The notes beneath the pieces are model-generated. The model was not told where the DNA came from. It made no database searches and saw nothing but the letters and a program-made list of their open reading frames with translations. From Sphingopyxis panaciterrulae (GTDB taxonomy: Bacteria; Pseudomonadota; Alphaproteobacteria; Sphingomonadales; Sphingomonadaceae): 64,000 nucleotides of DNA. A program made the translations under genes and the position numbers. Location of the stretch: the NCBI RefSeq assembly GCF_014199295.1, contig NZ_JACIJH010000006.1, positions 62,001 to 126,000 on the forward strand. The letters run 5' to 3'. Of this stretch, positions 56,281 through 64,000 are shown piece after piece; within the stretch, counting starts at the first letter, position 1, and each line of letters opens with the position of its first letter.

Positions 56281-57471
56281 TCAAGCGATCGCGATATAGT
56301 CGACAAGTGCACCGGCATCGCGGGCCGAGGCGTCGCGATCGCGGACGATCAGCGCGTTGGCGGCGATGAGAGGGCGGGTCTGGCCGCTGTCGCGGCTGTC
56401 GAGCGGGGTGAGGGCGCCGCCGTCGAGGCGCGCGCGCAGATAGTCGCGGCGGTCGCCGCCGGCGGCGAGGGGGACGGCGAGCGGGGCCTGCCCGCGCGGC
56501 TGGAACGGGTCGCGCGCGCCGGCCAGGTGGCGGACGAGCGGCAGCAGGAAAAGCGTCGCGGTGACGAAGGCGGAGGCGGGATTGCCGGGAAGGCCGAGCA
56601 GCACCGCCTCGCCGAGCGTGCCGGCGATCAGCGGCTTGCCCGGGCGCATCGCGACACGCCAGAAATCGACCGCCCCGCCTGCATCGGCCAGCGCGCCGCG
56701 GACATGGTCGTGGTCGCCGACCGACGCGCCGCCGATGGTGACGATGACGTCATGATGGCGCGCCAACTCCCTCAATATATTGGAGATCGTCCCGCGCTCG
56801 TCGCGGGCGTGCAGGGGCAGGGCGACGGCGGCGGGTTCGGCCGCGAGCATCGCTGCGAGCATGGCGCCGTTGCTGTCGGGGATATGCCCGGGCGCGAGCG
56901 GACGGCCCGGCTCGACCAGTTCGTCGCCGGTGGACAGAATCGCGACGCGCGGGCGGCGATGGACCGGGGCGGCGGGGGCGCCGGCCATGATCGCCGCGGC
57001 GATCGCCCCGGGGGTCAGGCGGGCGCCGGCATCGAGCAAAGGCGCGCCCGCGGCGAAGTCGCCCGCGCGAGGGCGGATATGTCGGCCACGCGCGGCGGGG
57101 CCGTCGCCGGTCAGGGTCAGCGTCGCGCCCTTCGCGGCGACATCCTCCTGTACGACTACCGTATCGGCACCCTCCGGAAGCATTGCGCCGGTGAAGATGC
57201 GGATCGCTTCGCCCGGCCCAAGGGCACGCGACGGCACGGCGCCCGCGGCGACTTCGCCGGCAATCGTCCAGGGGCCGGGCAGGTCGGCGAAGCGGATCGC
57301 ATAGCCGTCCATCGCCGACAGCGCCGCCGCAGGCTGATCGCGCAGGGCGGTGACAGGTTGCGAGAGATAACGCCCAAAGCATTCGGAAAAGGCGATAGTT
57401 TCTGGCGAAAGCGGCGTGCGAAGGGTGAGAGTTCGCGCCTGCGCCTCTTCGACCGGAAGCAGGCCGCTCAT
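56281..57471 (-). CDS. moeA: Molybdopterin molybdenumtransferase
   Basis: A 396-residue enzyme that inserts molybdate into adenylated molybdopterin. [10 protein letters not shown] (about 52-61) and [20 protein letters not shown] (about 91-110), the MoCF/MogA-like core with [12 protein letters not shown] (about 173-184) and [12 protein letters not shown], and the C-terminal domain IV are all visible. Shares ATGA with moaC; ends just before the lexA SOS box, so read-through into lexA is possible. Confidence 0.95.
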   Translation of the reverse strand: MSGLLPVEEAQARTLTLRTPLSPETIAFSECFGRYLSQPVTALRDQPAAALSAMDGYAIRFADLPGPWTIAGEVAAGAVPSRALGPGEAIRIFTGAMLPEGADTVVVQEDVAAKGATLTLTGDGPAARGRHIRPRAGDFAAGAPLLDAGARLTPGAIAAAIMAGAPAAPVHRRPRVAILSTGDELVEPGRPLAPGHIPDSNGAMLAAMLAAEPAAVALPLHARDERGTISNILRELARHHDVIVTIGGASVGDHDHVRGALADAGGAVDFWRVAMRPGKPLIAGTLGEAVLLGLPGNPASAFVTATLFLLPLVRHLAGARDPFQPRGQAPLAVPLAAGGDRRDYLRARLDGGALTPLDSRDSGQTRPLIAANALIVRDRDASARDAGALVDYIAIA

Positions 57472-57941
57472 TCCGCGCGCCAGTCGCCCGAACGGCCGCC
57501 GCTCTTTTCGAGCAGGCGGATGCCCTCCAGCACCATCGCGCGGTCGAGCGCCTTCGCCATGTCGTAGAGGGTGAGCAGCGCGACCGAGGCGGCGGTCAGC
57601 GCCTCCATCTCGACCCCCGTCGGGCCGGTGGTCGCGGCGGTCGCACGCACTGCAATCCCGTTTGTCTCCCAGTCGAAATCGACGCTGACCCTGGTCAACG
57701 CGAGCGGGTGGCAGAGCGGGATGAGGTCGGCGGTGCGTTTAGCCGCCATGATCCCGGCGATGCGCGCGGTCGAAAGGACGTCGCCCTTGGAGGCGTTGCC
57801 GCTGCGGATCGCTTCGAGCGCGTCGGCAGTCATCGTGATGCGGCCCCCGGCGACGGCACGGCGTTCGGTGGCGGGCTTGGCGCCGACGTCGACCATATGC
57901 GCGGCGCCGCTTTCGTCGAGGTGAGTCGGTCGGTTCGTCAT
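57468..57941 (-). CDS. moaC: Cyclic pyranopterin monophosphate synthase
   Basis: A 157-residue enzyme completing the first step of molybdenum-cofactor synthesis after Moa[21 protein letters not shown] (about 14-33), [15 protein letters not shown] (about 66-80) and the [18 protein letters not shown] motif (about 111-128) hold the active-site Lys, His and Asp. ATG 57941 gives the usual length (161 in E. coli). It overlaps moeA by four bases and is separated from trpC by a REP pair. Confidence 0.95.
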   Translation of the reverse strand: MTNRPTHLDESGAAHMVDVGAKPATERRAVAGGRITMTADALEAIRSGNASKGDVLSTARIAGIMAAKRTADLIPLCHPLALTRVSVDFDWETNGIAVRATAATTGPTGVEMEALTAASVALLTLYDMAKALDRAMVLEGIRLLEKSGGRSGDWRAE

Positions 57942-58035
57942 CGCGGATGAGCGAAGCAATGCGGGGCGGAAAAGGCAAGGGGGGGCGTCGTCGGCCGGTA
58001 GCGACCGAAAGGCGACGATCGGCGCTTTATAACCT

Positions 58036-58112
58036 GTCATTCCCGCGAAGGCGGGAATCCAGTGTGGGGTCAGCCGACGCACGCTCTGGATTCCCGCCTT
58101 CGCGGGAATGAC
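58036..58112. repeat. Perfect 27-bp inverted repeat between trpC and moaC
   Basis: Arms 58036-58062 and 58086-58112 match exactly in inverted orientation and each folds on itself (ATTCCCGCGAAGGCGGGAAT). It is the same layout as at 33935-34010 with different core bases. Confidence 0.9.
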
Positions 58113-58158
58113 GAAGCTGGGGTATGGCCGCTCCCCACCCTAAAGCCGACATCTCGCG

Positions 58159-58944
58159 TCAGCCCTCCAGCAGCGCCTTCGTTGCCGCCGTGACGTCGTC
58201 CCGCCGCATGAGGCTTTCGCCGACGAGGAAGGCGTGGACGCCGCTCGCCGCCAGCCGCCGGCAGTCGGCGTGGGTGGCGATGCCGCTTTCGCCGACGAGC
58301 AGGGTGCCGGGCGGCACCAGCTTCGCGAGGCGTTCGGTGACCGCGAGGTCCGTTTCGAAGGTGCGCAGGTCGCGGTTGTTGACGCCGATCAGGCGCGAAT
58401 CGAGCCGCGTCAGCGCGCGGTCGAGTTCGGTCTCGTCATGAACCTCGACGAGCACGTCCATGCCGCGCTCGACGGCCGCGGCCTCGATCTCGCGCATCGC
58501 GCCGTCGTCGAGCGCCGCGACGATGATCAGGACCGCGTCGGCGCCGATCGAGCGCGCTTCGGCGACCTGCCACGGGTCGATCATGAAATCCTTGCGCAGC
58601 ACGGGCAGGCTGCACGCGGTGCGCGCGGCGATCAGATATTCCTCATGACCCTGAAACCAGGGGGCGTCGGTGAGCACCGAGAGGCAGGCCGCACCGCCAG
58701 CGGCATAGGCGCGGGCGTGGTTTGTGGGGTTGAAATCCTGTCGAATCAGTCCCTTGGATGGTGATGCTTTCTTGATTTCGGCGATCAGCCCGAAGCCGCC
58801 CGCGGCGATCTTCGCTTCGAGCGCGGCGGCGAAGCCGCGCACCGGGCCGCCGTCGACGGCGTCGAGCGCGGCGACAGAGCGCGACTTGCGCCGTTCGGCG
58901 ACTTCCTGCGCCTTGGTGGCCAGGATTTCGGTAAGCTTGTTCAT
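58159..58944 (-). CDS. trpC: Indole-3-glycerol phosphate synthase
   Basis: A 261-residue TIM-barrel enzyme making indole-3-glycerol phosphate for tryptophan. [17 protein letters not shown] (about 52-68, catalytic Lys), [11 protein letters not shown] (about 85-95), [13 protein letters not shown] (about 115-127), GVNNRDL (about 182-188) and [11 protein letters not shown] (about 208-218) match. It is the single-function form, not fused to TrpF. Transcribed after trpD, separated by 124 bases that hold a weak repeat. Confidence 0.96.
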   Translation of the reverse strand: MNKLTEILATKAQEVAERRKSRSVAALDAVDGGPVRGFAAALEAKIAAGGFGLIAEIKKASPSKGLIRQDFNPTNHARAYAAGGAACLSVLTDAPWFQGHEEYLIAARTACSLPVLRKDFMIDPWQVAEARSIGADAVLIIVAALDDGAMREIEAAAVERGMDVLVEVHDETELDRALTRLDSRLIGVNNRDLRTFETDLAVTERLAKLVPPGTLLVGESGIATHADCRRLAASGVHAFLVGESLMRRDDVTAATKALLEG

Positions 58945-58964
58945 GGCAGGCGGTCCATAGGTTC

Positions 58965-59057
58965 GTCATTGCAAGCACGGCGACGCAATCTCCGGCTATC
59001 GCTGTCGACGGACGGTGGCTGGAGGTTGCCGCTTCGCCTGCGGCTCCTCGCAATGAC
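58965..59057. repeat. Weak palindrome between trpD and trpC
   Basis: GTCATTGC (58965-58972) pairs with GCAATGAC (59050-59057), and interior pieces are inverted but diverged. It resembles the inner repeat of the 38376 cassette. Confidence 0.5.
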
Positions 59058-59068
59058 GGTGGTGCGGG

Positions 59069-60067
59069 TCACGTATAGGCGATCCAGCAGTCGAGCAGCG
59101 CGTTGGCGAGGCCCTTGTCGATCGCTTCGGCCGCTTCCTCGACGCCGTCGACCAGATTGTCGACCGCGCCGGCGACGACGAGGGCCTCGGCGGCGTTGTA
59201 GAGGACGGCGTCGCGATAGGGACCGGGCTGGCCCATCAGCAGCGCGCGCAGCGCCTTTGCATTATAGGCCGCGTCGCCGCCGCGGATTTCCGAAATCGGG
59301 CGCGTCGGCAGGCCTGCGTCGGCGGCCTCGCTACGCTGCATCCGGACCCCCTCGGGCGTGACCACCGCGACCTCGTTGCCGCCCGCGAGCGACAATTCGT
59401 CGATGCCTTCGTCGCCCGAAATGACGCGCGAATGATCTGTGCCGAGCCGGTGGATCGCCTCGGCATAGACGGGGACATAGGCGGGGCGGGCGATGCCGAT
59501 GAGCTGGCGCCGGACGCGCGCCGGATTGGCGAGCGGCCCCATCAGGTTGAAGATGGTGCGGCGGGCGAGCGCCTTGCGGATCGGCATGATGCGCTTCATC
59601 GCGGGATGATGGTGCGCCGCGAAGAGGAAGCAGATGCCGAGGTCGGCGAGCTGCGCGGCCGCCATTTCGCTTGCGCGCGTCATGTCGAGGCCGAGCGCTT
59701 CCAGCGTGTCGGCGGCACCCGATTTCGAGGAAGCGGCGCGATTTCCATGCTTTGCGACCGGGACCTCACATGCTGCAACGACGATCGACACCGCGGTCGA
59801 GACGTTGAGCGTGTGGTGCCCGTCGCCGCCGGTGCCGCAGACGTCGATCGCCCCTTCGGGCGCCTCGATCGGGATCAGCCGGTCGCGCATCGCCTGCGCC
59901 GCGGCGGCGATCTCGACCATCGTCTCGCCGCGGTCGGAGAGAGTGGAGAGGAAAGCGGCGACCTGTTCGTCGCTGCCGCCGCCGTCGAGCATCGTCGCGA
60001 ACGCCGCCTCCGCCTCGTCATGGTCGAGGAGGAGGGTGGGATCGGGAAAGGGGCCGAAGCGGCTCAT
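59069..60067 (-). CDS. trpD: Anthranilate phosphoribosyltransferase
   Basis: A 332-residue enzyme joining anthranilate and [24 protein letters not shown] (about 76-95), [20 protein letters not shown] (about 105-124), [11 protein letters not shown] (about 161-171) and the [10 protein letters not shown] segment are the substrate sites. Its start overlaps trpG by four bases. Order trpE-trpG-trpD-trpC in one direction. Confidence 0.96.
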   Translation of the reverse strand: MSRFGPFPDPTLLLDHDEAEAAFATMLDGGGSDEQVAAFLSTLSDRGETMVEIAAAAQAMRDRLIPIEAPEGAIDVCGTGGDGHHTLNVSTAVSIVVAACEVPVAKHGNRAASSKSGAADTLEALGLDMTRASEMAAAQLADLGICFLFAAHHHPAMKRIMPIRKALARRTIFNLMGPLANPARVRRQLIGIARPAYVPVYAEAIHRLGTDHSRVISGDEGIDELSLAGGNEVAVVTPEGVRMQRSEAADAGLPTRPISEIRGGDAAYNAKALRALLMGQPGPYRDAVLYNAAEALVVAGAVDNLVDGVEEAAEAIDKGLANALLDCWIAYT

Positions 60068-60654
60068 GCCGCTTGTCGCTCCGTCACTGGCAGACCCGCG
60101 ATGCGAAGGAAATTGGCGAGCATCGCATGGCCATGCTCGGTGGCGATGCTTTCGGGATGGAACTGGACGCCGTGGATCGGCAGCTCGACATGGCGGACGC
60201 CCATGACCGCGCCATCGTCGCTAGTCGCGTTGATCGCGAGGACGGGCGGAATATCGACGACCTCGAGGCTGTGGTAGCGCGTCGCGGTGAGCGGCGAGGG
60301 CAGGTTTGCGAACAGGCCGCTGCCGTCGTGGCAGACGGGCGAGGTCTTGCCGTGCATCAGGTGGCCGCGCTGCACCGTGCCGCCGAAATGCTGGCCGATC
60401 GCCTGATGGCCGAGGCAGACGCCGAGCAGCGGCCGCTTCGCGTCGGCGCAGGCGGCGACGAGGTCGAGGCTGATCCCGGCCTCGTTGGGCGTGCAGGGGC
60501 CGGGCGAGATGAGAATCGCCTCGGCGCCGCTAGCCAGCGCCTCGGCCGCGGTCAGCGCATCGTTGCGCTCGACGCGCACTTCGGCCCCCAACTCGACCAG
60601 ATAATGGACGAGGTTGAAGGTGAAGCTGTCGTAATTGTCGATGACGAGGATCAT
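60064..60654 (-). CDS. trpG: Anthranilate synthase glutamine amidotransferase subunit
   Basis: A 196-residue class I glutaminase providing ammonia to Trp[18 protein letters not shown] starts it; the triad is Cys80 ([11 protein letters not shown]), His166 and Glu168 (VQFHPESI). It may also serve 4-amino-4-deoxychorismate synthase (PabA-type), because many alphaproteobacteria share one copy. It lies six bases after trpE. Confidence 0.95.
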   Translation of the reverse strand: MILVIDNYDSFTFNLVHYLVELGAEVRVERNDALTAAEALASGAEAILISPGPCTPNEAGISLDLVAACADAKRPLLGVCLGHQAIGQHFGGTVQRGHLMHGKTSPVCHDGSGLFANLPSPLTATRYHSLEVVDIPPVLAINATSDDGAVMGVRHVELPIHGVQFHPESIATEHGHAMLANFLRIAGLPVTERQAA

Positions 60655-60660
60655 GGCGCC

Positions 60661-62178
60661 CTACTGCCCGTAACCCGGCATGCCCGCAAGCCGAACCGCT
60701 TCGCGCGCGGCGGCGAAGAGGGCGCCGGCCTTGGCTTCGCATTCGCGCTGTTCGTATGCGGGGTCGCTGTCGGCGACGATGCCGGCGCCGGCCTGGACGT
60801 GCATTTCGCCGTCCTTGACGATCGCGGTGCGTAGCACGATGCAACTGTCCATATTGCCGTCGGGGGCGAAATAGCCGACGCCGCCCGCATAGGGGCCGCG
60901 CGCGTCGACTTCCAACTCGGCGATGATCTGGCAGGCGCGGACCTTGGGCGCGCCGCTGACCGTGCCGGCGGGGAAGCCCGCGAACAGCGCGTCGATCGCG
61001 TCCTTCCCCGGCGACAGGCGGCCGATGACGTTCGACACGATGTGCATGACGTGGCTGTAATATTCGACCGTATAGCTGTCGGTGACGGTGACGCTGCCGC
61101 CTTCGGCGGCGCGCCCGACGTCGTTGCGGCCGAGGTCGAGCAGCATCAGATGCTCGGCGCGCTCCTTGGGATCGGCGAGCAGCGATTCGCGGTTCTCGAC
61201 ATCCTCGGCACTGGTGCGGCCGCGCGGGCGGGTGCCGGCGATCGGACGGATCGTGATCTCTTCGTCGCGGACGCGGACCAGAATTTCGGGCGACGATCCG
61301 ATCAGCGCGAAGCCGGGCAGGTCGAGGAAATAGAGGAAGGGCGATGGGTTGATGCGCCGCAGCGCGCGGTAGAGGTCGAAGGGCGGCAGGTCGAAGGGGG
61401 TCGAGAAACGCTGCGACAGGACGACCTGAAAGATATCGCCCGCCGCAATATAATCCTTCGCGGTGCGGACCATGTCGGCGAAACGCTCCGGCGTCGTCGC
61501 GGCGTTGCGGACGATGGCGTCGGGCTGCGCCTCGGTCGTGGCGCGATCGGTGTGGGCGCTGACGGTTTCGAGGCGCGCGGCGATGCTGTCGAGGCGGTCC
61601 TGCGCCGCGTCGATCATCCGGTCGATCGCTCCGTCCGCCTCGGGCCAGATCGGCGCGATCAGGAAGAGTTCGTCGGCGAGGCGGTCGAAGACGAGGATCG
61701 TCGTCGGGCGCACGAAGATCATGTCGGGCAGGCCGAGCCCGGCGCCGGGCGCGCGCGGGACGCGTTCGACGAGGCCGATCGTTTCGTAGGCGAAGAAGCC
61801 GACGAGTGTCGCGAGGGCCTTGGGCAGCCCTTCGGGCACGTCGAAGCGGCATTCGGCGACGAGGTCGCGCAGCGCCTGCAAGGCAGGGGCGGCGACTGGG
61901 GAAAAGGCCGCGCGGTCGTGGCGCCAGTCGCGGTTGATACGCGCAGCATCGCCCGTCACCTCGAACATCAGGTCGGGATCGAGGCCGAGCAGGCTGTAGC
62001 GCCCGCGCGTCTCGCCGCTTTCGACCGATTCGAGCACCCAGTCGCCGCGTCCCGGCTCGATCAGTTTGAGCGCCGCCGACACAGGAGTCTCGACGTCGGC
62101 GATCAGCCGCTGCCAGACGACCGCGCCGCGCCCCTGCGCCAGCGCCTCGAGCGCGGCGGCTCTGCCTTCGAGCGTCAC
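60661..62178 (-). CDS. trpE: Anthranilate synthase component I
   Basis: A 505-residue chorismate-using enzyme making anthranilate with TrpG. VLESVESGETRGRYSLLG (about 48-65) is the tryptophan feedback-binding segment. IFQVVLSQRFSTPF (about 248-261), PIAGTRPRGRTSAEDVE (about 320-336), DLGRNDVGR (about 358-366) and SGAPKVRACQII (about 420-431) form the catalytic site. It starts four bases after the ppiD-like gene ends. Confidence 0.96.
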   Translation of the reverse strand: MTLEGRAAALEALAQGRGAVVWQRLIADVETPVSAALKLIEPGRGDWVLESVESGETRGRYSLLGLDPDLMFEVTGDAARINRDWRHDRAAFSPVAAPALQALRDLVAECRFDVPEGLPKALATLVGFFAYETIGLVERVPRAPGAGLGLPDMIFVRPTTILVFDRLADELFLIAPIWPEADGAIDRMIDAAQDRLDSIAARLETVSAHTDRATTEAQPDAIVRNAATTPERFADMVRTAKDYIAAGDIFQVVLSQRFSTPFDLPPFDLYRALRRINPSPFLYFLDLPGFALIGSSPEILVRVRDEEITIRPIAGTRPRGRTSAEDVENRESLLADPKERAEHLMLLDLGRNDVGRAAEGGSVTVTDSYTVEYYSHVMHIVSNVIGRLSPGKDAIDALFAGFPAGTVSGAPKVRACQIIAELEVDARGPYAGGVGYFAPDGNMDSCIVLRTAIVKDGEMHVQAGAGIVADSDPAYEQRECEAKAGALFAAAREAVRLAGMPGYGQ

Positions 62179-62182
62179 CGGC

Positions 62183-64000
62183 CTATTGGACCGGCGCCGT
62201 GCCGGTCAGCTCCTTGCGAAGCTGTTCGAGCAGGTCCTTGTCGATCTGGACCTTGGCGCGCCGTTTGGCCTCGGCGGCGAGCTCGGACACCAGCTCGTTG
62301 CCGAAGGCCGGCCCAAGCGGCTGCGCGATCGCAGCGACGCGTGCCGGCTCGATATCCTTGGGGCTGGGGCGGTCGACCTCGCCGAGCGAGATCACCATCC
62401 AGCCGCGATTGCCGGGGATTTCGAGCGTCTTGACGCTGTTCTTCGCCATCGAGAAGAGCAATGCGAGTTCGGGCGGGACCGGCTGGCCGTTCTGGCCCAG
62501 CTCGGCACGGCTGCCGCCGATCGCCTGGACGTTGCCGATGTTCGGCCCGGCCTCGCGCGCCGCGGCGGTCAGATCCTTGCCGCCCTCGACCGCCTTGACG
62601 ATCGCGCGTGCCTTGTCGCGCGCGACCTTCTGCCCCTCGGCAAGGCGCCAGTCGGCGAGCAGTTCGTCGCGGATCTTCGCGAAGGGCGGCGGCGCGGCGG
62701 CGACGGTCGACTTGACCGCGAAGACGGCGAATTTCTGGTTCTCGACCAGCGTCGCGAGCTGGCCTTCGCCCTCGGCCGCCTGGAAAGCCTGCGCGATCAG
62801 CGGTGCGAACTCGGCAGGCAGGGCGTAGTCGGGCTTGTCGGGCGCGCGGCCGTTCGGGAGGATGGCCGGGGTTTCGACGAGCGTCAGCTTGCGGTCGTTC
62901 GCGACCTCCTCGATCGCGGCGCCGCCGTTTACGGCGTCCTGGATGCCGTTGTAATAGTCGACGACCGCCTCTTCGGCCTTGTTCTTGGCAAGCTGATCGC
63001 GGATTTCGGGGGTCGCGTCGGCGAGGTTGCGGGCGGGCGCGTCGGTCACCTTCTCGACCCGCGCGACCGCCCAGCCGAGGTCGGTCTGGGTCGGGCCGAG
63101 CACGTCGCCCTGACCCGCGGCAAAGGCGGCCTTGGCGGCGTCGGCGGTGGTGGTCGCGGCATAGGCGGTCTGGGTCAGGTCGCTGGTGGTCGAGGCCGAC
63201 AGGCCCACCGACTGCGCGGCGACCGCAAGCGTCGAGCCGCCGCGGACCTTGGCGGCGATGGCGTCGGCGGTCTTGCGGTCGGGCGCGATCACCTGCGCGA
63301 AGCGGCGCGTCTGGCTCGCGGCATAGCGCGCGGCGTTGGCCTTGAAATAGTCGGCAACCTCGGCATCGGTCACCGCCGGCGCCTCGATCGCGTCGCGGTC
63401 GAACAGCGCATATTGGATCACGCGGCGTTCCGGGATGCTGTAGCGCGTCCGGTTCTGCGTCAGATAGGTCTGGAGCGCCTTGTCGCCGGGATCGGTCTTG
63501 GGCGCGAAGGGGCTCGACGGGATGAAGGTGGCGAGACCACGCCGCTTTTCGAGCAACAGCGCCGCATAAGGCTGCGCCATCGCCTGCGAAACGCGCGGCA
63601 TGCGGCCGACCGGCTCGGCGAACTGCTCGACGAGCAGTTGCTGGCGGATGTCGCGGCGAAGCTGCGCCTCGGTCATATTGTTCTGGCGCAGGAAGCTTTC
63701 GAACCGGGCCTGATCGAAACGGCCCGACACGCCGGCGAAGACAGGCAGGTCGGCGATGCGGCCGTCGACGAGCCGCTTGCTGACCCCGAAGCCGAGTTCG
63801 TTCGCATATTGCTCAAACGCTTCGCCCTCGATGAGCTGGTTCAGCACCTGGTCGAGCCCGCCCGATTCGACGAAGGCGGCCATGGTCAGCGTCGGCTGGT
63901 CCTGACGCGCCTGGTCATAGGCGAGGCGGACGCGGTCGCGCAGTTCGCCGAGGCCGATCTCGCTGCTGCCGACACGCGCGACATTGGCGCCGCCGACCCC
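62183..64000 (-). CDS. ppiD: SurA/PpiD-type periplasmic peptidyl-prolyl isomerase (N-terminus outside window)
   Basis: The frame is open past the ATG at 63883 to the right edge, so the start lies beyond base 64000; about 605 codons are visible. An N-terminal SurA_N-like part (VARVGSSEIGLGELRDRVRL, then GGLDQVLNQLIEGEAFEQYA) and a parvulin-like middle (about 280-400) are followed by a C-terminal Ala-rich region. PpiD anchors in the inner membrane and helps exported proteins fold; the membrane helix is probably in the missing part. In several alphaproteobacteria ppiD precedes trpE, as here. The parvulin motif is weak, which is usual for PpiD. Confidence 0.88.
   Translation of the reverse strand, partial: GVGGANVARVGSSEIGLGELRDRVRLAYDQARQDQPTLTMAAFVESGGLDQVLNQLIEGEAFEQYANELGFGVSKRLVDGRIADLPVFAGVSGRFDQARFESFLRQNNMTEAQLRRDIRQQLLVEQFAEPVGRMPRVSQAMAQPYAALLLEKRRGLATFIPSSPFAPKTDPGDKALQTYLTQNRTRYSIPERRVIQYALFDRDAIEAPAVTDAEVADYFKANAARYAASQTRRFAQVIAPDRKTADAIAAKVRGGSTLAVAAQSVGLSASTTSDLTQTAYAATTTADAAKAAFAAGQGDVLGPTQTDLGWAVARVEKVTDAPARNLADATPEIRDQLAKNKAEEAVVDYYNGIQDAVNGGAAIEEVANDRKLTLVETPAILPNGRAPDKPDYALPAEFAPLIAQAFQAAEGEGQLATLVENQKFAVFAVKSTVAAAPPPFAKIRDELLADWRLAEGQKVARDKARAIVKAVEGGKDLTAAAREAGPNIGNVQAIGGSRAELGQNGQPVPPELALLFSMAKNSVKTLEIPGNRGWMVISLGEVDRPSPKDIEPARVAAIAQPLGPAFGNELVSELAAEAKRRAKVQIDKDLLEQLRKELTGTAPVQ

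Noticed and set aside
58945..62182. Trp attenuator or riboswitch before the trp genes
   Set aside because: trpE follows the preceding gene by four bases and no Trp-rich leader peptide is seen in the gaps between the trp genes.

Overview
The window is high-GC chromosomal DNA from an alphaproteobacterium, most likely of the order Sphingomonadales (Sphingopyxis/Sphingomonas-like). This placement is inferred from recalled gene-order patterns (argS-SPOR-nagZ-scpAB-tatABC; gltA-gltX-comEC/lexA-moeA-moaC-trpCDGE-ppiD), an alphaproteobacterial SOS box at lexA, and protein sequence style; no database search was possible. Almost every gene is housekeeping. There is no CRISPR array, rRNA, transposase or recognisable integrase.

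Layout. 1-1.0 kb: the 3' end of a phage-tail/depolymerase-like gene and a tRNA-Arg(ACG). 1.0-10.6 kb: a mixed metabolic block (RibD/DHFR-like reductase, MHS-type MFS transporter, glucokinase, DUF808 membrane protein, class III aminotransferase, PhoR-like sensor kinase, Tat-exported small protein, FAA-hydrolase family enzyme, glycosyltransferase-like protein). 10.7-17.8 kb: a minus-strand Tad/Flp pilus assembly operon, cpaA-cpaB-cpaC-cpaD-cpaE-tadB-tadC, with no cpaF/tadA ATPase where it normally sits. 17.9-22.6 kb: FAD oxidoreductase, DUF1508 protein, and the overlapping operon ispH-thrB-rnhA. 22.7-29.2 kb: a tightly packed plus-strand run argS, SPOR protein, nagZ, scpA, scpB, tatA, tatB, tatC (translation, cell wall, chromosome condensation, protein export). 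29.2-43 kb: entericidin-like lipoprotein, mgtE, cyclophilin, nitronate monooxygenase, nadC, RNase T2, LplT-like MFS, pgsA-moaD-moaE, oxyR, EF-hand protein, trmFO, YhhN-family protein and a TauD-family dioxygenase. 43.5-50.4 kb: DUF952-gyrA, an unusual membrane protein, and an overlapping pair consisting of an unknown helical protein and a kinase-like protein that lacks its phospho-acceptor histidine. 50.5-64 kb: gltA, gltX, comEC, lexA with its SOS box, moeA-moaC, trpC, trpD, trpG, trpE and a ppiD/surA-like chaperone cut by the right edge.

Intergenic DNA carries many palindromic repeats of several related families (REP/BIME-like). They often lie directly downstream of genes or between convergent genes, and some are nested inside longer outer inverted repeats. 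Two copies 12 kb apart and in opposite orientation are nearly identical over 75 bases.

Most noteworthy: the missing Tad ATPase, the histidine-less kinase-like protein with its overlapping partner, a 16-bp perfect palindrome of MerR/LiuR-like type in front of the nitronate monooxygenase gene, a 10-G tract in the ribosome-binding position of the aminotransferase gene, an entericidin gene of 42 codons, and the nested palindromic cassettes. I did not find convincing evidence of a wholly new system.
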